Positions 42,520-51,736 are shown, counted from the first letter of the stretch. The stretch: DNA of 64,000 nucleotides from an uncultured Eubacteriales bacterium (GCA_900552015.1 URXY01000004.1:1-64000), one strand, 5' to 3'. Numbers and translations are program-made. Notes: generated from the sequence alone by a model not told the origin.

Positions 42520-42556
42520 AAGTGTTCTCCTTTGCGCCGTGTATGCGTTTTGCTTA

Positions 42557-43525
42557 CTACTGCTCGCGCACCAAAATGTGCGCGTTCATGTGAAAGCCGT
42601 ATTTTTCGTAGAGGCGGACGGCATCGTTGCCGTCGACCACCTTGACTTCGATCTTCCGGACGCCGCTGCCCGAAAATACCGCCATTGCCCAGTCCATCAG
42701 GGCCTTGCCGTAGCCCCTGCCGCGGCACTGCGGCAGGACAACGAGATAGTCGAGCTTGCCCGTGCCGTCGCCATGCAGGTCGACCTTGCAGAAGCCGGCG
42801 ATCTCGTCGCCTTCCTCGATGACCGCGATGCGGGAGGTCTTCTCTTCCAGTGCCTGCGCAAAAAGCGACAGCGTTTTGTCATAGGTCCTGCTCGGATAGC
42901 TGCCCCTGAAGTGGACGGACACCTCGTTGTGGTGCTCGGACAGCGCCTGCACGCAGTTTCGCAGGCGCAGCGCTTCGTCCGCCGCGATCTGCCGCAGCGG
43001 CGACAGCCTTTTTTCGAGCAGCACGAGCTGCACGCCAGCGATGCCGTTGAACGTGCACGGCACGACGCCGATCTCGGCGTAGCCGAGCTTTTGATAGAAG
43101 CGGCGGGCGCGCGCATTGCGCGCGTTCGTGTCGATGCGAAGGTACCGGCAGCCGTGCGCGAGGGCATAGCCCTCGTAAAATGCCGCAAACTCGCGGCCAA
43201 GGCCGCGCGATTTAGCCTCGGGGTCGATGACGAGCGTGTGCAGCACCATGACTTCGCTGTCCGGCGCATCGTAACGCCAGTTCGCCCCCGCGTAGGAATC
43301 GACCTGATTCTGGTTGAGGATCGCCGTACCGACGATCTCACCATCCTGCTCCTGCACGAAGAGGTCGCCGCGCGTGAGCGCGGCTTCCGCTGTTTCACGC
43401 TCGGGATACACGCCGCGCTGCCAGCCGATCGTGGCCTCGCCGCGCTCCTCCGCCGTGTGGATCTGGTCGTAAATGCAGCACACCGCGTCCAAATCGGCGC
43501 GCGCTGCCTTGCAAATCGTGCTCAC
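42557..43525 (-). CDS. Tandem GNAT acetyltransferase, two domains
   Basis: 322 aa made of two GNAT domains. The first (about 1-165) has VIDPEAKSRGLGREF as acetyl-CoA loop; the second (about 170-322) has VLPQCRGRGYGKALMDW. The two halves differ in sequence. Acceptor substrate unknown. The ATG overlaps the nrnA stop by 4 nt, so translation is coupled. Finding it inside the infB-truB operon is uncommon; it could acetylate a translation component, but that is inference only. Confidence 0.85.
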   Translation of the reverse strand: MSTICKAARADLDAVCCIYDQIHTAEERGEATIGWQRGVYPERETAEAALTRGDLFVQEQDGEIVGTAILNQNQVDSYAGANWRYDAPDSEVMVLHTLVIDPEAKSRGLGREFAAFYEGYALAHGCRYLRIDTNARNARARRFYQKLGYAEIGVVPCTFNGIAGVQLVLLEKRLSPLRQIAADEALRLRNCVQALSEHHNEVSVHFRGSYPSRTYDKTLSLFAQALEEKTSRIAVIEEGDEIAGFCKVDLHGDGTGKLDYLVVLPQCRGRGYGKALMDWAMAVFSGSGVRKIEVKVVDGNDAVRLYEKYGFHMNAHILVREQ

Positions 43526-44475
43526 GCCTCTTCCGCCACCGCTTCGGCGATGGCGTTCAGGATCATGGCGCGGGCGGTCTCATAGTCCGCGTGCTCGATG
43601 AGACAGCCGGAGGCGGCGCGGTGTCCGCCGCCGCCGAGGAACGAGCAGGCGAGCGTCGCGTTGACACGCGCGCCTGTGCGCACGCTGACCTTCCACGCGC
43701 CGTCCTTCGTTTCCTTCATTGTCACAGCGCAGTCCGTGCCCTCGACCAAGCCGCCGAGGGACGCAAGGTCTTCCATGTCAGCCTCGGAAAGCGCCATGCT
43801 CTTTTGTAAGGACTGCGGCACGGCGACGATGACGACGCGGTCCTCGTCGTAGAATTCCATCGTGCGCAGCAGCTCTCCCTCAAGCGCCAGGCGCTTTTTA
43901 CTCTTTGTGCGGAAGTGCCGCTTGTTGGCGGCTTTATAGTCGATGCCCGTCTCCATCAGCGCCGCGGCCACGCGGTGCGTGTTCGCCGTGACGTTGGAGT
44001 AGACAAAGCAGCCCGTGTCGGTCGACACGGCGACATAGAGCGGCAGCGCAACAGCAGGCGTCAGCTGGCCGAGCTCCTGCGCGAGCTCGCAGAGGATCTC
44101 GCCGCAGGCGGCGCATTCGGGGTGTACGCAGCTCTCCTTGCCGAAGCCCTCGTAGCTCGGGTGATGGTCGATGGCGAGGTCGACGCGCGTTTTGAACATC
44201 TCGGCATTGTCGGGGAACAGACTCAGCGCGGCGAGGTCGACGGAGACGACCGTCTCATAGTCAAAGTCGTCCGCGACCCAGTACTGCTCGATATACTGCT
44301 CGAAGTGCTCGGTCGTCTCGCGGTTATAGAGGATGCCCGCGGTCTTGCCCATCTGGCGCAGCATGGCGCACAGCGCCGCAGCGCAGCCGAGCGTGTCGCC
44401 GTCCGGACGGCGGTGGGTGAGGATGAGGTAGCTGTCATGCGCGCGGAGGTATGCCGCGACTTCGGAAACGGTCAT
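43522..44475 (-). CDS. nrnA: NrnA-type DHH phosphoesterase (nanoRNase / pAp phosphatase)
   Basis: 317 aa. DHH domain with RRPDGDTLGC near 22, DHHPSYEG near 100 and CAACGEI nearby; DHHA1 domain with GGGGHRAASGC near 285. It degrades 2-5 nt RNAs and 3'-phosphoadenosine 5'-phosphate. Its start overlaps the rbfA stop by 4 nt. The order rbfA-nrnA-truB-ribF is standard in Firmicutes; here a GNAT gene is inserted after nrnA. Confidence 0.93.
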   Translation of the reverse strand: MTVSEVAAYLRAHDSYLILTHRRPDGDTLGCAAALCAMLRQMGKTAGILYNRETTEHFEQYIEQYWVADDFDYETVVSVDLAALSLFPDNAEMFKTRVDLAIDHHPSYEGFGKESCVHPECAACGEILCELAQELGQLTPAVALPLYVAVSTDTGCFVYSNVTANTHRVAAALMETGIDYKAANKRHFRTKSKKRLALEGELLRTMEFYDEDRVVIVAVPQSLQKSMALSEADMEDLASLGGLVEGTDCAVTMKETKDGAWKVSVRTGARVNATLACSFLGGGGHRAASGCLIEHADYETARAMILNAIAEAVAEEA

Positions 44476-44867
44476 TCCTGCTTATCCTCCGTGTTCAGCT
44501 TATCGTTTTCGGGGTTCGCGGGCTTCACGACGCGCGGGTCGCGCAGCATCTCTAAGATGTGCGCGCCGTATTCGATGGAATCGTCCGCGATGAACTGCAG
44601 CTCCGGCGTGTAGCGCAGCGACATGTTCGCGCCCAGCTCGCGCCGGAGATAGCCCGCCGCGCTCTTGAGACCGCGAATGACGTCCTTTTCGAGCGACTTT
44701 TCGAGAACGCTCACATAAATGCGCGAATAGCGCAAGTCGCTCGTCGTGTCCACATGGGTAATGGTCACCATGCCGCTCTGGACGCGCGGGTCCTTGAGCG
44801 TGCGGAAGAGCGAGCTGAGCTCGCGCTGGATCTCTTCATTGATGCGTCCAATGCGATTGCTTGCCAT
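44472..44867 (-). CDS. rbfA: 30S ribosome-binding factor A
   Basis: 131 aa. KH-type fold with NRIGRINEEIQRELS at the N-terminus, VTITHVDTTSDLRYSRIYVSV near 37 and RYTPELQFIADDSIEYG near 87 (spelled in part). It assists 16S rRNA 5'-end maturation and cold adaptation. Separated from infB by a 120-nt region rich in hairpins; coupled to nrnA. Confidence 0.95.
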   Translation of the reverse strand: MASNRIGRINEEIQRELSSLFRTLKDPRVQSGMVTITHVDTTSDLRYSRIYVSVLEKSLEKDVIRGLKSAAGYLRRELGANMSLRYTPELQFIADDSIEYGAHILEMLRDPRVVKPANPENDKLNTEDKQE

Positions 44868-44892
44868 TTTTATTCCTCCTTTGAAAAAAGCA

Positions 44893-44984
44893 GGGGCGGG
44901 CGAACGCCCGCCCCTACCTTAAGGCTTCTAAACATTGCGCCGCGCACGGCGCAAAAATCTCAAAAATGTGCTACGCACATTTTT
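44893..44984. repeat. infB-rbfA intergenic hairpins, partial family 1 repeat
   Basis: Three perfect stems: GGGGCGGGCG/CGCCCGCCCC (44893-44914), TTGCGCCG-CGCA-CGGCGCAA (44935-44954), identical to the hairpin at 7-26, and AAAAATGTGC-TAC-GCACATTTTT (44962-44984), ending 3 nt from the infB stop. The 33-bp palindrome is absent. These may weaken expression of genes after infB. Confidence 0.65.
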
Positions 44985-44987
44985 GAA

Positions 44988-47387
44988 TTACGCTTCGATC
45001 TGCTCCATCACGTACGCCTCGACCACGTCGCCGACCTTGATGTCGTTGTACTTTTCGAAGCTCAGGCCGCACTCGTAGCCGCTCGCCACTTCCTTGACGG
45101 AGTCCTTGAAGCGCTGGAGCGAGGCAAGGTGACCCTCGTGGACGACGATGCCGTCGCGCACGATGCGCACATCGCACGCGCGCTGGATCTTGCCGTCGGT
45201 GACATAGCAGCCCGCGACGGTGCCGACGGACGAAACTTTATAGGTCTGGCGGATCTCGGCGTGGCCGATGACAGCCTCGCGGAACTTCGGCGCGAGCATA
45301 CCCTTCATAGCGGCCTCGATCTCGTCGATGGCGTCGTAAATGACGCGGTACATGCGCATGTCGACGTGGTTGCGGGCCGCGCTGTCGCGCGCCGCGGCGT
45401 CCGGACGAACGTTGAAGCCGACGATGATGGCGTTGGACGTGGCCGCGAGCATGACGTCGCTCTCGTTGATCGCGCCGACCGCGCCGTGGATGACGCGCAC
45501 GCGGACCTCGTCGTTGGAGATCTTCTCAAGCGACGCCTTGACAGCCTCGACCGAGCCCATGACGTCCGCCTTGACGATGATGTTGAGATTCTTCATCTCG
45601 CCCGCCTGGATCTGGCTGAACAGGTCCTCGAGCGAGACCTTCGTGATGGGGGCGTTGGCCTTGCGCTTTTCCTCTTCCTTGCGCTGCTCCACGAGCTCGC
45701 GGGCAAGGCGCTCGTCGGCGACGGCGTTGAAGTGTGCGCCGGCCTCGGGCACTTCGCCAAGGCCCGTGATCTCGACCGGCACGCTGGGTCCTGCGGTGGT
45801 GAGCTTCTGGCCCTTGTCGCTCATCATCGCGCGCACGCGGCCGACGGCCGTACCGGCGATGATGATGTCGCCCTGATGGAGCGTGCCGTTCTGGACGAGC
45901 AGCGTTGCGATCGGGCCGCGGCCCTTGTCGAGGCGTGCCTCGACCACAGCGCCGGACGCGGCGCGGTTGGGGTTGGCCTTGAGCTCGGCGACCTCGGCGG
46001 TCAGCGCGACCATTTCGAGCAGGTTATCGATGCCCATGCCGGTCTTGGCGGAGATGGGGCAGACGATGGTGTCGCCGCCCCAGTCTTCAGCAACAAGGCC
46101 GTACTCGGTCAGCTGCTGCTTGATGCGCTCGGGGTTGGCGTCGGGCTTATCCATCTTGTTGATGGCGACGATGATGGGAATTTCGGCGGCCTTGGCGTGG
46201 TTGATGGACTCGATGGTCTGCGGCTTGATGCCGTCCTCTGCCGCAACGACGAGGATGGCGATATCCGTGATCATCGCGCCGCGGGCGCGCATGGAGGTGA
46301 ACGCCTCGTGGCCCGGGGTGTCGAGGAACGTGATGGGCTTGCCCTTGATCTGCACCTGATAGGCGCCGATGTGCTGGGTGATGCCGCCCGCCTCGCCGGA
46401 GGCGACGTGAGCGTTGCGGATATAGTCGAGAAGGCTCGTCTTGCCGTGGTCGACGTGGCCCATGACGACGACGACCGGCGCGCGGGGCTGGAGCTCGTCG
46501 GCGCTGTCCTCGTGATCGTCGATGAGCTTTTCCTCGATCGTCACGACGACTTCCTTTTCGACCTTGCAGCCGAGCTCTTCGGCGACAAAGGATGCGGTAT
46601 CGAAGTCGATCATCTGGGAGAGGGACGCCATCACGCCGTTTTTCATCAGGCACTTGACGACCTCGGCGCCCGTTTTCTTCATGCGGCTCGCCAGCTCGCC
46701 GACGGAGATCTCGTCGGGGATCTTGACGGTCAGCGGCGTCTTCTTCGCGATCTCAAGCTGCAGGCGGCGCATCTTCTCGGCCTCCTCCTGCTTGCGCTTG
46801 CCGGAGAACGGCTGCTGACGGCCTCCGCGGTTCTTGTTGTTGCGGAACTTTTCCTTGGTGCCGCGCTCTAAATCGCGGCGGTCGCCGGAGCGCTCGGCCA
46901 TGTCCTGGAGCTTTTCATCGTACTTGTCGAGGTTGACGTTCGTCACCTTGCGGGTGTCGACGATCTTCTTTTCCGGCACGCGCGTCGTGGGATGCTGCGT
47001 GGCGGTGGACTTGCTCTGCACCTGCGCCGGCTGGGCGTTCTGCTGCTGGGCGGGCTTGCCCTGCTGGGGCTGGGGACGATTGCCGCCGTTATTGTTGTTT
47101 CTCTGCTGATTCGGGGCGTTATTCGCCTTCGGCTGGTTCTGCGCGGGAGCCTGCTTGGGCTCGGGCTTCTTCTGGGGCGCCGCCTCGGCGTAGATGGTCT
47201 CGATCTTCACCTGATGCTTCTGCGTCAGGTGCTCGAAGACCAGATTGACTTCCTCTTCCGACAACACCTGCGAAGGCTTCTTGCTCCTGTCTTCATAGGT
47301 ATTCAGGATAGACTGGATATCCTTCGACGCCATGCCGAAGTCCTTCGCCATATCGGATACCTTGTTCTTGTTCATTGTAGTAGCCAA
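44988..47387 (-). CDS. infB: Translation initiation factor IF-2
   Basis: 799 aa. An N-terminal IF2N-like helix (MATTMNKNKVSDMAKDFG) is followed by a Gln/Asn/Pro-rich disordered stretch (about 70-150) and a second IF2N. The GTPase domain has GHVDHGKTS near 310, DTPGHEAF near 357 and NKMDKPDAN near 410. Domains II, C1 and C2 (fMet-tRNA binding) follow. It delivers initiator tRNA to the 30S subunit. Starts 1 nt before the ylxQ stop, within the canonical nusA operon. Confidence 0.97.
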   Translation of the reverse strand: MATTMNKNKVSDMAKDFGMASKDIQSILNTYEDRSKKPSQVLSEEEVNLVFEHLTQKHQVKIETIYAEAAPQKKPEPKQAPAQNQPKANNAPNQQRNNNNGGNRPQPQQGKPAQQQNAQPAQVQSKSTATQHPTTRVPEKKIVDTRKVTNVNLDKYDEKLQDMAERSGDRRDLERGTKEKFRNNKNRGGRQQPFSGKRKQEEAEKMRRLQLEIAKKTPLTVKIPDEISVGELASRMKKTGAEVVKCLMKNGVMASLSQMIDFDTASFVAEELGCKVEKEVVVTIEEKLIDDHEDSADELQPRAPVVVVMGHVDHGKTSLLDYIRNAHVASGEAGGITQHIGAYQVQIKGKPITFLDTPGHEAFTSMRARGAMITDIAILVVAAEDGIKPQTIESINHAKAAEIPIIVAINKMDKPDANPERIKQQLTEYGLVAEDWGGDTIVCPISAKTGMGIDNLLEMVALTAEVAELKANPNRAASGAVVEARLDKGRGPIATLLVQNGTLHQGDIIIAGTAVGRVRAMMSDKGQKLTTAGPSVPVEITGLGEVPEAGAHFNAVADERLARELVEQRKEEEKRKANAPITKVSLEDLFSQIQAGEMKNLNIIVKADVMGSVEAVKASLEKISNDEVRVRVIHGAVGAINESDVMLAATSNAIIVGFNVRPDAAARDSAARNHVDMRMYRVIYDAIDEIEAAMKGMLAPKFREAVIGHAEIRQTYKVSSVGTVAGCYVTDGKIQRACDVRIVRDGIVVHEGHLASLQRFKDSVKEVASGYECGLSFEKYNDIKVGDVVEAYVMEQIEA

Positions 47388-47388
47388 A

Positions 47389-48057
47389 TTATTGCACCTC
47401 CGTGTGTTGTGATCTCTGCTTATCGTCTTTCTTGAAGCTGCCCTTGCCCTTCTTCACAGGACGGGCATGAGCGAAGCGTCTGGACGCGCGCTGCTTTTCC
47501 GCCGCGCGGTGCGCCTTTTCGCGTTCAGCGCGCGTGCGTCCGTGCTTGACGGTGCGCCGCGGCGGCTTTTTCTCCTCCGCCGGCGCCTTTCCGGTCTTTC
47601 TTGCCTCGGCAGGCGCTTCCTGCGGCTCCTTATGGGGCTTTTTCTTGCCCGCGCGCACATTCTTTTCGTGCTGCTTGAGCTCCGCCCGGCGCTCGGCGGC
47701 GCGCTGGGCCTTGATGGCAAGGCGTTTGGCCGCCTCGCCGTAGTGCGCTTCGTCGCTCTCGGCGAGCTTTTTCGCGACCGCCTCGGCAAAGCCGACATCC
47801 GTCAGCGCGACCATCGCGCAGGACGTGCGGCCGAGGCCCTTGCCAAGCTCACCCTTCGCAGCGGGGATCTCGAGGCAGATGCACTCGCCTGCGTCGCCAA
47901 AGTGCTTGGCGCGGCGGCGGGTGTTATCCGCCGCGTCGGAGGCGATGAGGATGAGACGCGCGTGCTTGGCGCGCGCCGCCGCGCCGACGGGCTCCTCGCC
48001 GACCTCCAGCTTTCCGGCCTTTTTGGCAAGGCCGATGAGATTGAGCAGTTTATCCAC
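47389..48057 (-). CDS. ylxQ: YlxQ-like L7Ae/L30e RNA-binding protein with long basic tail
   Basis: 222 aa. Residues 1-100 are the L7Ae-type domain (LLNLIGLAKKAGKLEVGEE, LILIASDAADNTRRR, CAMVALTDVGFAEAV). From about 110 a Lys/Arg/Ala/Glu-rich low-complexity tail more than doubles the usual length of about 100 aa. The GTG start at 48057 overlaps the ylxR stop by 8 nt and is in a GATGGCAAACG context; the longer frame upstream is an off-frame reading of ylxR. The tail may add RNA binding. Second protein of the ylxR-ylxQ pair before infB. Confidence 0.85.
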   Translation of the reverse strand: MDKLLNLIGLAKKAGKLEVGEEPVGAAARAKHARLILIASDAADNTRRRAKHFGDAGECICLEIPAAKGELGKGLGRTSCAMVALTDVGFAEAVAKKLAESDEAHYGEAAKRLAIKAQRAAERRAELKQHEKNVRAGKKKPHKEPQEAPAEARKTGKAPAEEKKPPRRTVKHGRTRAEREKAHRAAEKQRASRRFAHARPVKKGKGSFKKDDKQRSQHTEVQ

Positions 48058-48322
48058 CGTTTGCCATCTCCTTTTCCATTTCTTCATAGACGCTCTCGGG
48101 GATGGCCGTGTCCAGCGCGCGCTCGAGCGCACGGGATCTGCGCGCCCGCTTGAGGCATTCGCTGTTCGGGCAGACGTAAGCGCCGCGCCCGGGCTTTTTG
48201 CCCGTAAAGTCGAGCGATACCTCGCCCTGCGGCGATTTGACGGCGCGGATGAGCGCACGTTTGTCCTTCATCTCGCGGCAGCCCACACACTGGCGCTGCG
48301 GTATCTTCTTCACTTTCTGCAT
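48050..48322 (-). CDS. ylxR: YlxR-family RNA-binding protein (RnpM)
   Basis: 90 aa. Family core RQCVGCREMKDKRALIR near residue 8, GRGAYVCPNSECLKRA near 42. YlxR (RnpM) binds RNase P RNA and lowers its activity in Bacillus; it is always next to nusA. The start at 48322 has AAAGGAGG 7 nt upstream; 7 extra residues in the open frame are rejected. Overlaps ylxQ. Confidence 0.92.
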   Translation of the reverse strand: MQKVKKIPQRQCVGCREMKDKRALIRAVKSPQGEVSLDFTGKKPGRGAYVCPNSECLKRARRSRALERALDTAIPESVYEEMEKEMANGG

Positions 48323-48339
48323 GAGCCACCCTCCTTTGA

Positions 48340-49401
48340 TCATTCTTCTTCCTTGTAGCTCTCGGGCTTGATGTCGATCTTATAGCCGACGAGGCGCGCG
48401 GCTAAGCGCGCGTTCTGGCCCTCCTTGCCGATGGCGAGGGAGAGCTGATCGTCGGGCACGATGACGCGGCAGGCCTTGCCCTCTTCAGCAAGGCGCACGT
48501 CGATCACGTCCGCGGGCGCGAGCGCGGCGGCGATATACTCCGCGGGGTCGTCGCTGTACTTGATGATGTCGATCTTCTCGCCGCGCAGCTCGTCGACGAT
48601 GCTGTTCACGCGCTGGCCGTGGGGACCGACGCACGCGCCGATGGGATCGACGTTGGGATCGTTGCTCCACACCGCCATCTTCGTGCGGGAGCCCGCCTCG
48701 CGGGCGATGGAACGGATCTCGACCGTGCCGTCATAAATTTCGGGCACTTCAAGCTCGAAAAGGCGCTTGACGAGACCCGGATGCGTGCGGGAGATGACGA
48801 CCTGCGGGCCGCGGGACTGGCGGCGCACATCGACAAGATACACCTTGATGCGCTGGCCTTCCACGAGCGTTTCGCCCTTGACCTGCTCGCCGGCGAGCAG
48901 CAGCGCGTCCGTCGCCTCCGTGCCCGTGCCGATGCGCAGGGACGCATTGCCCGTGCGCGGATCGATGCGCGTGACGACACCGGTGAGGATCTCGTGCTGC
49001 TTGGAGTTGTATTCGTCGTAGACCATGCCGCTCTCGGCCTCGCGCAGGCCCTGGATGATGACCTGCTTGCCGTTGCCTGCGGCGATGCGACCAAACTCGA
49101 TGTTGTCGACGGGGATGTTGACGATATCGCCGACATTGTACTTGGCGGAAATGGCCTTGGCGTCGTCGAGGCTCATCTGCGTGCCGGGGTTCTCGACCTC
49201 GTCCATGACCTCCTTCTGCACGAACATCTTCAGCTCGCGCTTGCCCTCGTCCACGTCGACGACGACGTTCTCCACGCCCTCGTGGTCGCGCTTGTAGGCG
49301 GTGGTCAGTGCCTGCACGATCTTTTCCATCATAAAGCTCTGGGAAATGCCGCGTTCCTTTTCCAGCATCGCAAGAGCTGCGAAAATCTCATCACATTTCA
49401 T
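48340..49401 (-). CDS. nusA: Transcription termination/antitermination factor NusA
   Basis: 353 aa. N-terminal RNA polymerase-binding domain (1-about 125), S1 domain (about 130-200; GVVTRIDPRTGNASL), and two KH domains (NDPNVDPIGACVGPHGQRV near 265 and PDDQLSLAIGKEGQNARLA near 320). The acidic repeats of proteobacterial NusA are absent, as expected. It modulates pausing and termination. Lies between rimP and ylxR; GGAGC upstream of the ATG. Confidence 0.96.
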   Translation of the reverse strand: MKCDEIFAALAMLEKERGISQSFMMEKIVQALTTAYKRDHEGVENVVVDVDEGKRELKMFVQKEVMDEVENPGTQMSLDDAKAISAKYNVGDIVNIPVDNIEFGRIAAGNGKQVIIQGLREAESGMVYDEYNSKQHEILTGVVTRIDPRTGNASLRIGTGTEATDALLLAGEQVKGETLVEGQRIKVYLVDVRRQSRGPQVVISRTHPGLVKRLFELEVPEIYDGTVEIRSIAREAGSRTKMAVWSNDPNVDPIGACVGPHGQRVNSIVDELRGEKIDIIKYSDDPAEYIAAALAPADVIDVRLAEEGKACRVIVPDDQLSLAIGKEGQNARLAARLVGYKIDIKPESYKEEE

Positions 49402-49455
49402 GAGTAGTTGCTCCTTATTTTGTATTCTGTATGATAAAAGTCAATGGTATTCTTT

Positions 49456-49911
49456 TTAAAAATCGCAGCGCAGGCGCACGAGCGCCACCGCGTCCTTTTC
49501 AAAGCGCATCTCCTCTTCGCCGATGCGAAGCGTCACCGCGCCGTTATCGTAGCCCGCAAGGTCTCCGGAAAACTCCTTGCGTCCGTCGACGGGCTTGTAG
49601 GTCTTCAAAAGCACGGGCGAGCCCATGAACTGCTCAAAGTCGCTGGGTCTCTTGAGCGGACGCTCCGCGCCGGCGGACGCGACCTCGAAAATATAGCTCG
49701 ACTCGATGGGGTCGGCCTCGTCAAGGATATCGCTCATGGCGCGGGAGATTGCCTCGCAGTCGAGGATGTTCACGCCGCCATCCTTGTCGATATACAGCCG
49801 CAGATACCACTGTCCAGCCTCGCGGACATATTCCACGTCCCACAGCTTGCAGCCGTTCTCCTCCACAACGGGGAGCGCCAGCTCGCGCACGACTTCGGTC
49901 ACCTTTTTCAT
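49456..49911 (-). CDS. rimP: Ribosome maturation factor RimP
   Basis: 151 aa. Family core GCKLWDVEYVREAGQWYLRLYID near 20 (spelled in part), LDCEAISRAMSDILDE near 50 and EVASAGAERPLK near 75, with C-terminal SH3-like fold. Needed for 30S maturation. Start at 49911 is taken because the domain begins there; the 48 upstream residues would be leader. First gene of the translation operon. Confidence 0.93.
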   Translation of the reverse strand: MKKVTEVVRELALPVVEENGCKLWDVEYVREAGQWYLRLYIDKDGGVNILDCEAISRAMSDILDEADPIESSYIFEVASAGAERPLKRPSDFEQFMGSPVLLKTYKPVDGRKEFSGDLAGYDNGAVTLRIGEEEMRFEKDAVALVRLRCDF

Positions 49912-50006
49912 TGTATCCCTCGCAGTCCGTGTTTTTTCCAAAATTTGCAAAAGAAAGAGCGGGCCAAACGGTCCACTCTCGCGCTTCCTGCATCCATAAC
50001 ACGGGT

Positions 50007-50035
50007 ATATTATCACAACAAAACGCCGATTGCAA
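50007..50035 (-). promoter_or_regulatory. rimP-nusA-infB operon promoter
   Basis: Minus-strand TTGCAA (50030-50035), 17 nt, TAATAT (50007-50012), about 95 nt upstream of rimP. The leader is long enough for control by NusA feedback, but no structure stands out. Confidence 0.75.
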
Positions 50036-50128
50036 GCGTTTTTGCGTGAGAACACCCGCTTTTCTGAAAAAAATTCCGCCTTTTTCCAGCAATTTTTGCG
50101 GTCCCGGCAAAAATTGTGTCGACGATGC

Positions 50129-50157
50129 TTGCAAAGCGGGGGAAAGTGTGCTATAAG
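50129..50157 (+). promoter_or_regulatory. MATE exporter promoter
   Basis: TTGCAA (50129-50134), 17 nt, TATAAG (50152-50157) preceded by TGC. Confidence 0.75.
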
Positions 50158-50198
50158 AGTAGGACTTTGAACGATATTATAAAAAGGAGGAGAGCGTC

Positions 50199-51566
50199 AT
50201 GGCGCGCAGCACCACGCTCAATATGACCGAAGGCCGTCTCAGCCGGCAGATCATCACCTTTTCTCTGCCGCTGATGTTCACGAATCTCCTGCAAATGCTC
50301 TTCAGCATGGTCGACCTCGCGGTCGTCGGTCGGTTTTCGAGCTCCGCCGCCATGGGCTCAGTCGGCTCGACGACGACGCTCGTGTTTCTGTTCACAGGCT
50401 TTCTGATGGGCCTTGGCAGCGGCGTGAACGTGCTCGTCGCCACGCACTTCGGCGCGCGCAGCGAGAAAAACGTGCGCGAGTCGGTCCACACGTCGTTTCT
50501 CGTGTGCCTGATTGCAGGCGTTCTGATGCTGGCGCTGGGCCTCATCTTCGCCCGCCCGCTCCTCGAGCTTCTCAACACGCGCGACGACCTCATCGACGGC
50601 GCGGAGCTCTACCTTCGCATCTACTTCCTCGGCATGCCCGCCGCCGCGCTCTACAACTACGGCAACGGCGTACTGAACGCCATCGGCGATACGAAAACGC
50701 CGCTCATCTACCTCTCCACCGCAGGCGTGCTGAACGTCATCCTCGACCTTACGTTCGTCATCGGCCTCGGGATGTCGACCGACGGCGTAGCGCTCGCGAG
50801 TATGCTCTCCCAGTGCGTCTCGGCGGGGCTCATCGTCCGCTCGCTCCTGCGCAGCAAGGACATCTACCGTTTGAATCTCAAAGAGCTGCATTTCCACAAG
50901 GATAAGGCCATGCACGTGCTGTCCATCGGCGTGCCCGCAGGCTTGCAGAACGCCATCTTCTCGGTCGCGAACCTCTTTATCCAGGCGGGCATCAACTCCT
51001 TCAGCACCGTCGTGGTCGAGGGCAACTCCGCCGCCGGCAATGTCGATAACCTCGTCTACGCGGTGATGAACGCGTTCTACATCGCCTGCTCGAGCTTTGT
51101 CGGGCAGAACTACGGCGCGGGCAAGGCCGACCGCGTGCGCAGGAGCTACCTTCTGACGCTCGGCTACTCGGCGCTGGCCGCGGCAGTCTTCGGCGGGCTG
51201 TTCCTGCTCTTTGGGCGACAGTTTCTCTCGCTCTTCACGCCCGAGGCCGACGTTATCGACGCAGGCCTTCAGCGTATCGCGGTCATGTGCTTTTCCTTCC
51301 CGCTCTCGGCGCTGATGGACAATACCACCGCCGCCTCACGCGGCATCGGCAAGGGCCTTGTGCCGATGATCTTCGTCTTTCTCGGCTCGTGCGTGTTCCG
51401 CGTGATCTGGATCTACACCATCTTCGCCCATTTCCGCACGATCGGTTCGCTGTATCTGCTCTATCCGTTCTCCTGGCTCATCACCGGTACGGCGGAGATC
51501 GTGTACTTCTTGTATTGCTACAAAAAATATGTCAGGCTGCTGGGCGCGTCCCACGCAGCGGAATGA
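50199..51566 (+). CDS. MATE family efflux transporter
   Basis: 455 aa with twelve predicted transmembrane helices in two homologous halves. Family motifs: LPLMFTNLLQMLFSMVDLAV near 25, GVNVLVATHFGAR near 72 and the second-half SSFVGQNYGAGKADR near 298. These exporters use a Na+ or H+ gradient to expel cationic drugs or metabolites. Start with AAAAGGAGG 8 nt upstream. Single-gene unit with its own terminator; no adjacent regulator. Confidence 0.93.
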   Translation: MARSTTLNMTEGRLSRQIITFSLPLMFTNLLQMLFSMVDLAVVGRFSSSAAMGSVGSTTTLVFLFTGFLMGLGSGVNVLVATHFGARSEKNVRESVHTSFLVCLIAGVLMLALGLIFARPLLELLNTRDDLIDGAELYLRIYFLGMPAAALYNYGNGVLNAIGDTKTPLIYLSTAGVLNVILDLTFVIGLGMSTDGVALASMLSQCVSAGLIVRSLLRSKDIYRLNLKELHFHKDKAMHVLSIGVPAGLQNAIFSVANLFIQAGINSFSTVVVEGNSAAGNVDNLVYAVMNAFYIACSSFVGQNYGAGKADRVRRSYLLTLGYSALAAAVFGGLFLLFGRQFLSLFTPEADVIDAGLQRIAVMCFSFPLSALMDNTTAASRGIGKGLVPMIFVFLGSCVFRVIWIYTIFAHFRTIGSLYLLYPFSWLITGTAEIVYFLYCYKKYVRLLGASHAAE

Positions 51567-51570
51567 AAAA

Positions 51571-51599
51571 GAGCTGTCCTTGCGGACAGCTCTTTTTTT
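51571..51599 (+). terminator. MATE gene terminator
   Basis: Stem AGAGCTGTCC / GGACAGCTCT with TTGC loop, followed by seven Ts. Confidence 0.9.
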
Positions 51600-51600
51600 G

Positions 51601-51736
51601 CGCGCCGCAAAGGGGTACACTACTTTCCGCGCACGGCGCGGAGGGATATGCCGCCTACGGGCGGCAGGGGCAAAGGGGCCATTCTCTTTTGCGAAAGAGA
51701 ATGGCCCCTTTGACTCGTGCAGCCCTTGCGGGCTGC
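51601..51736. repeat. Structured intergenic repeat, family 2, copy 2
   Basis: Stems CCGCGC/GCGCGG near 51629-51643, TGCCGCC/GGGCGGCA near 51650-51666, a 19-bp hairpin at 51671-51712 (CAAAGGGGCCATTCTCTTT and its complement) and GCAGCCC/GGGCTGC at 51719-51736. It shares the AAAGGGG, ATTCTCTTT and GCAGCCC blocks with 34430-34524, while the two bases between the first two blocks change with their partners. No gene is seen in 51600-51830. Confidence 0.65.
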
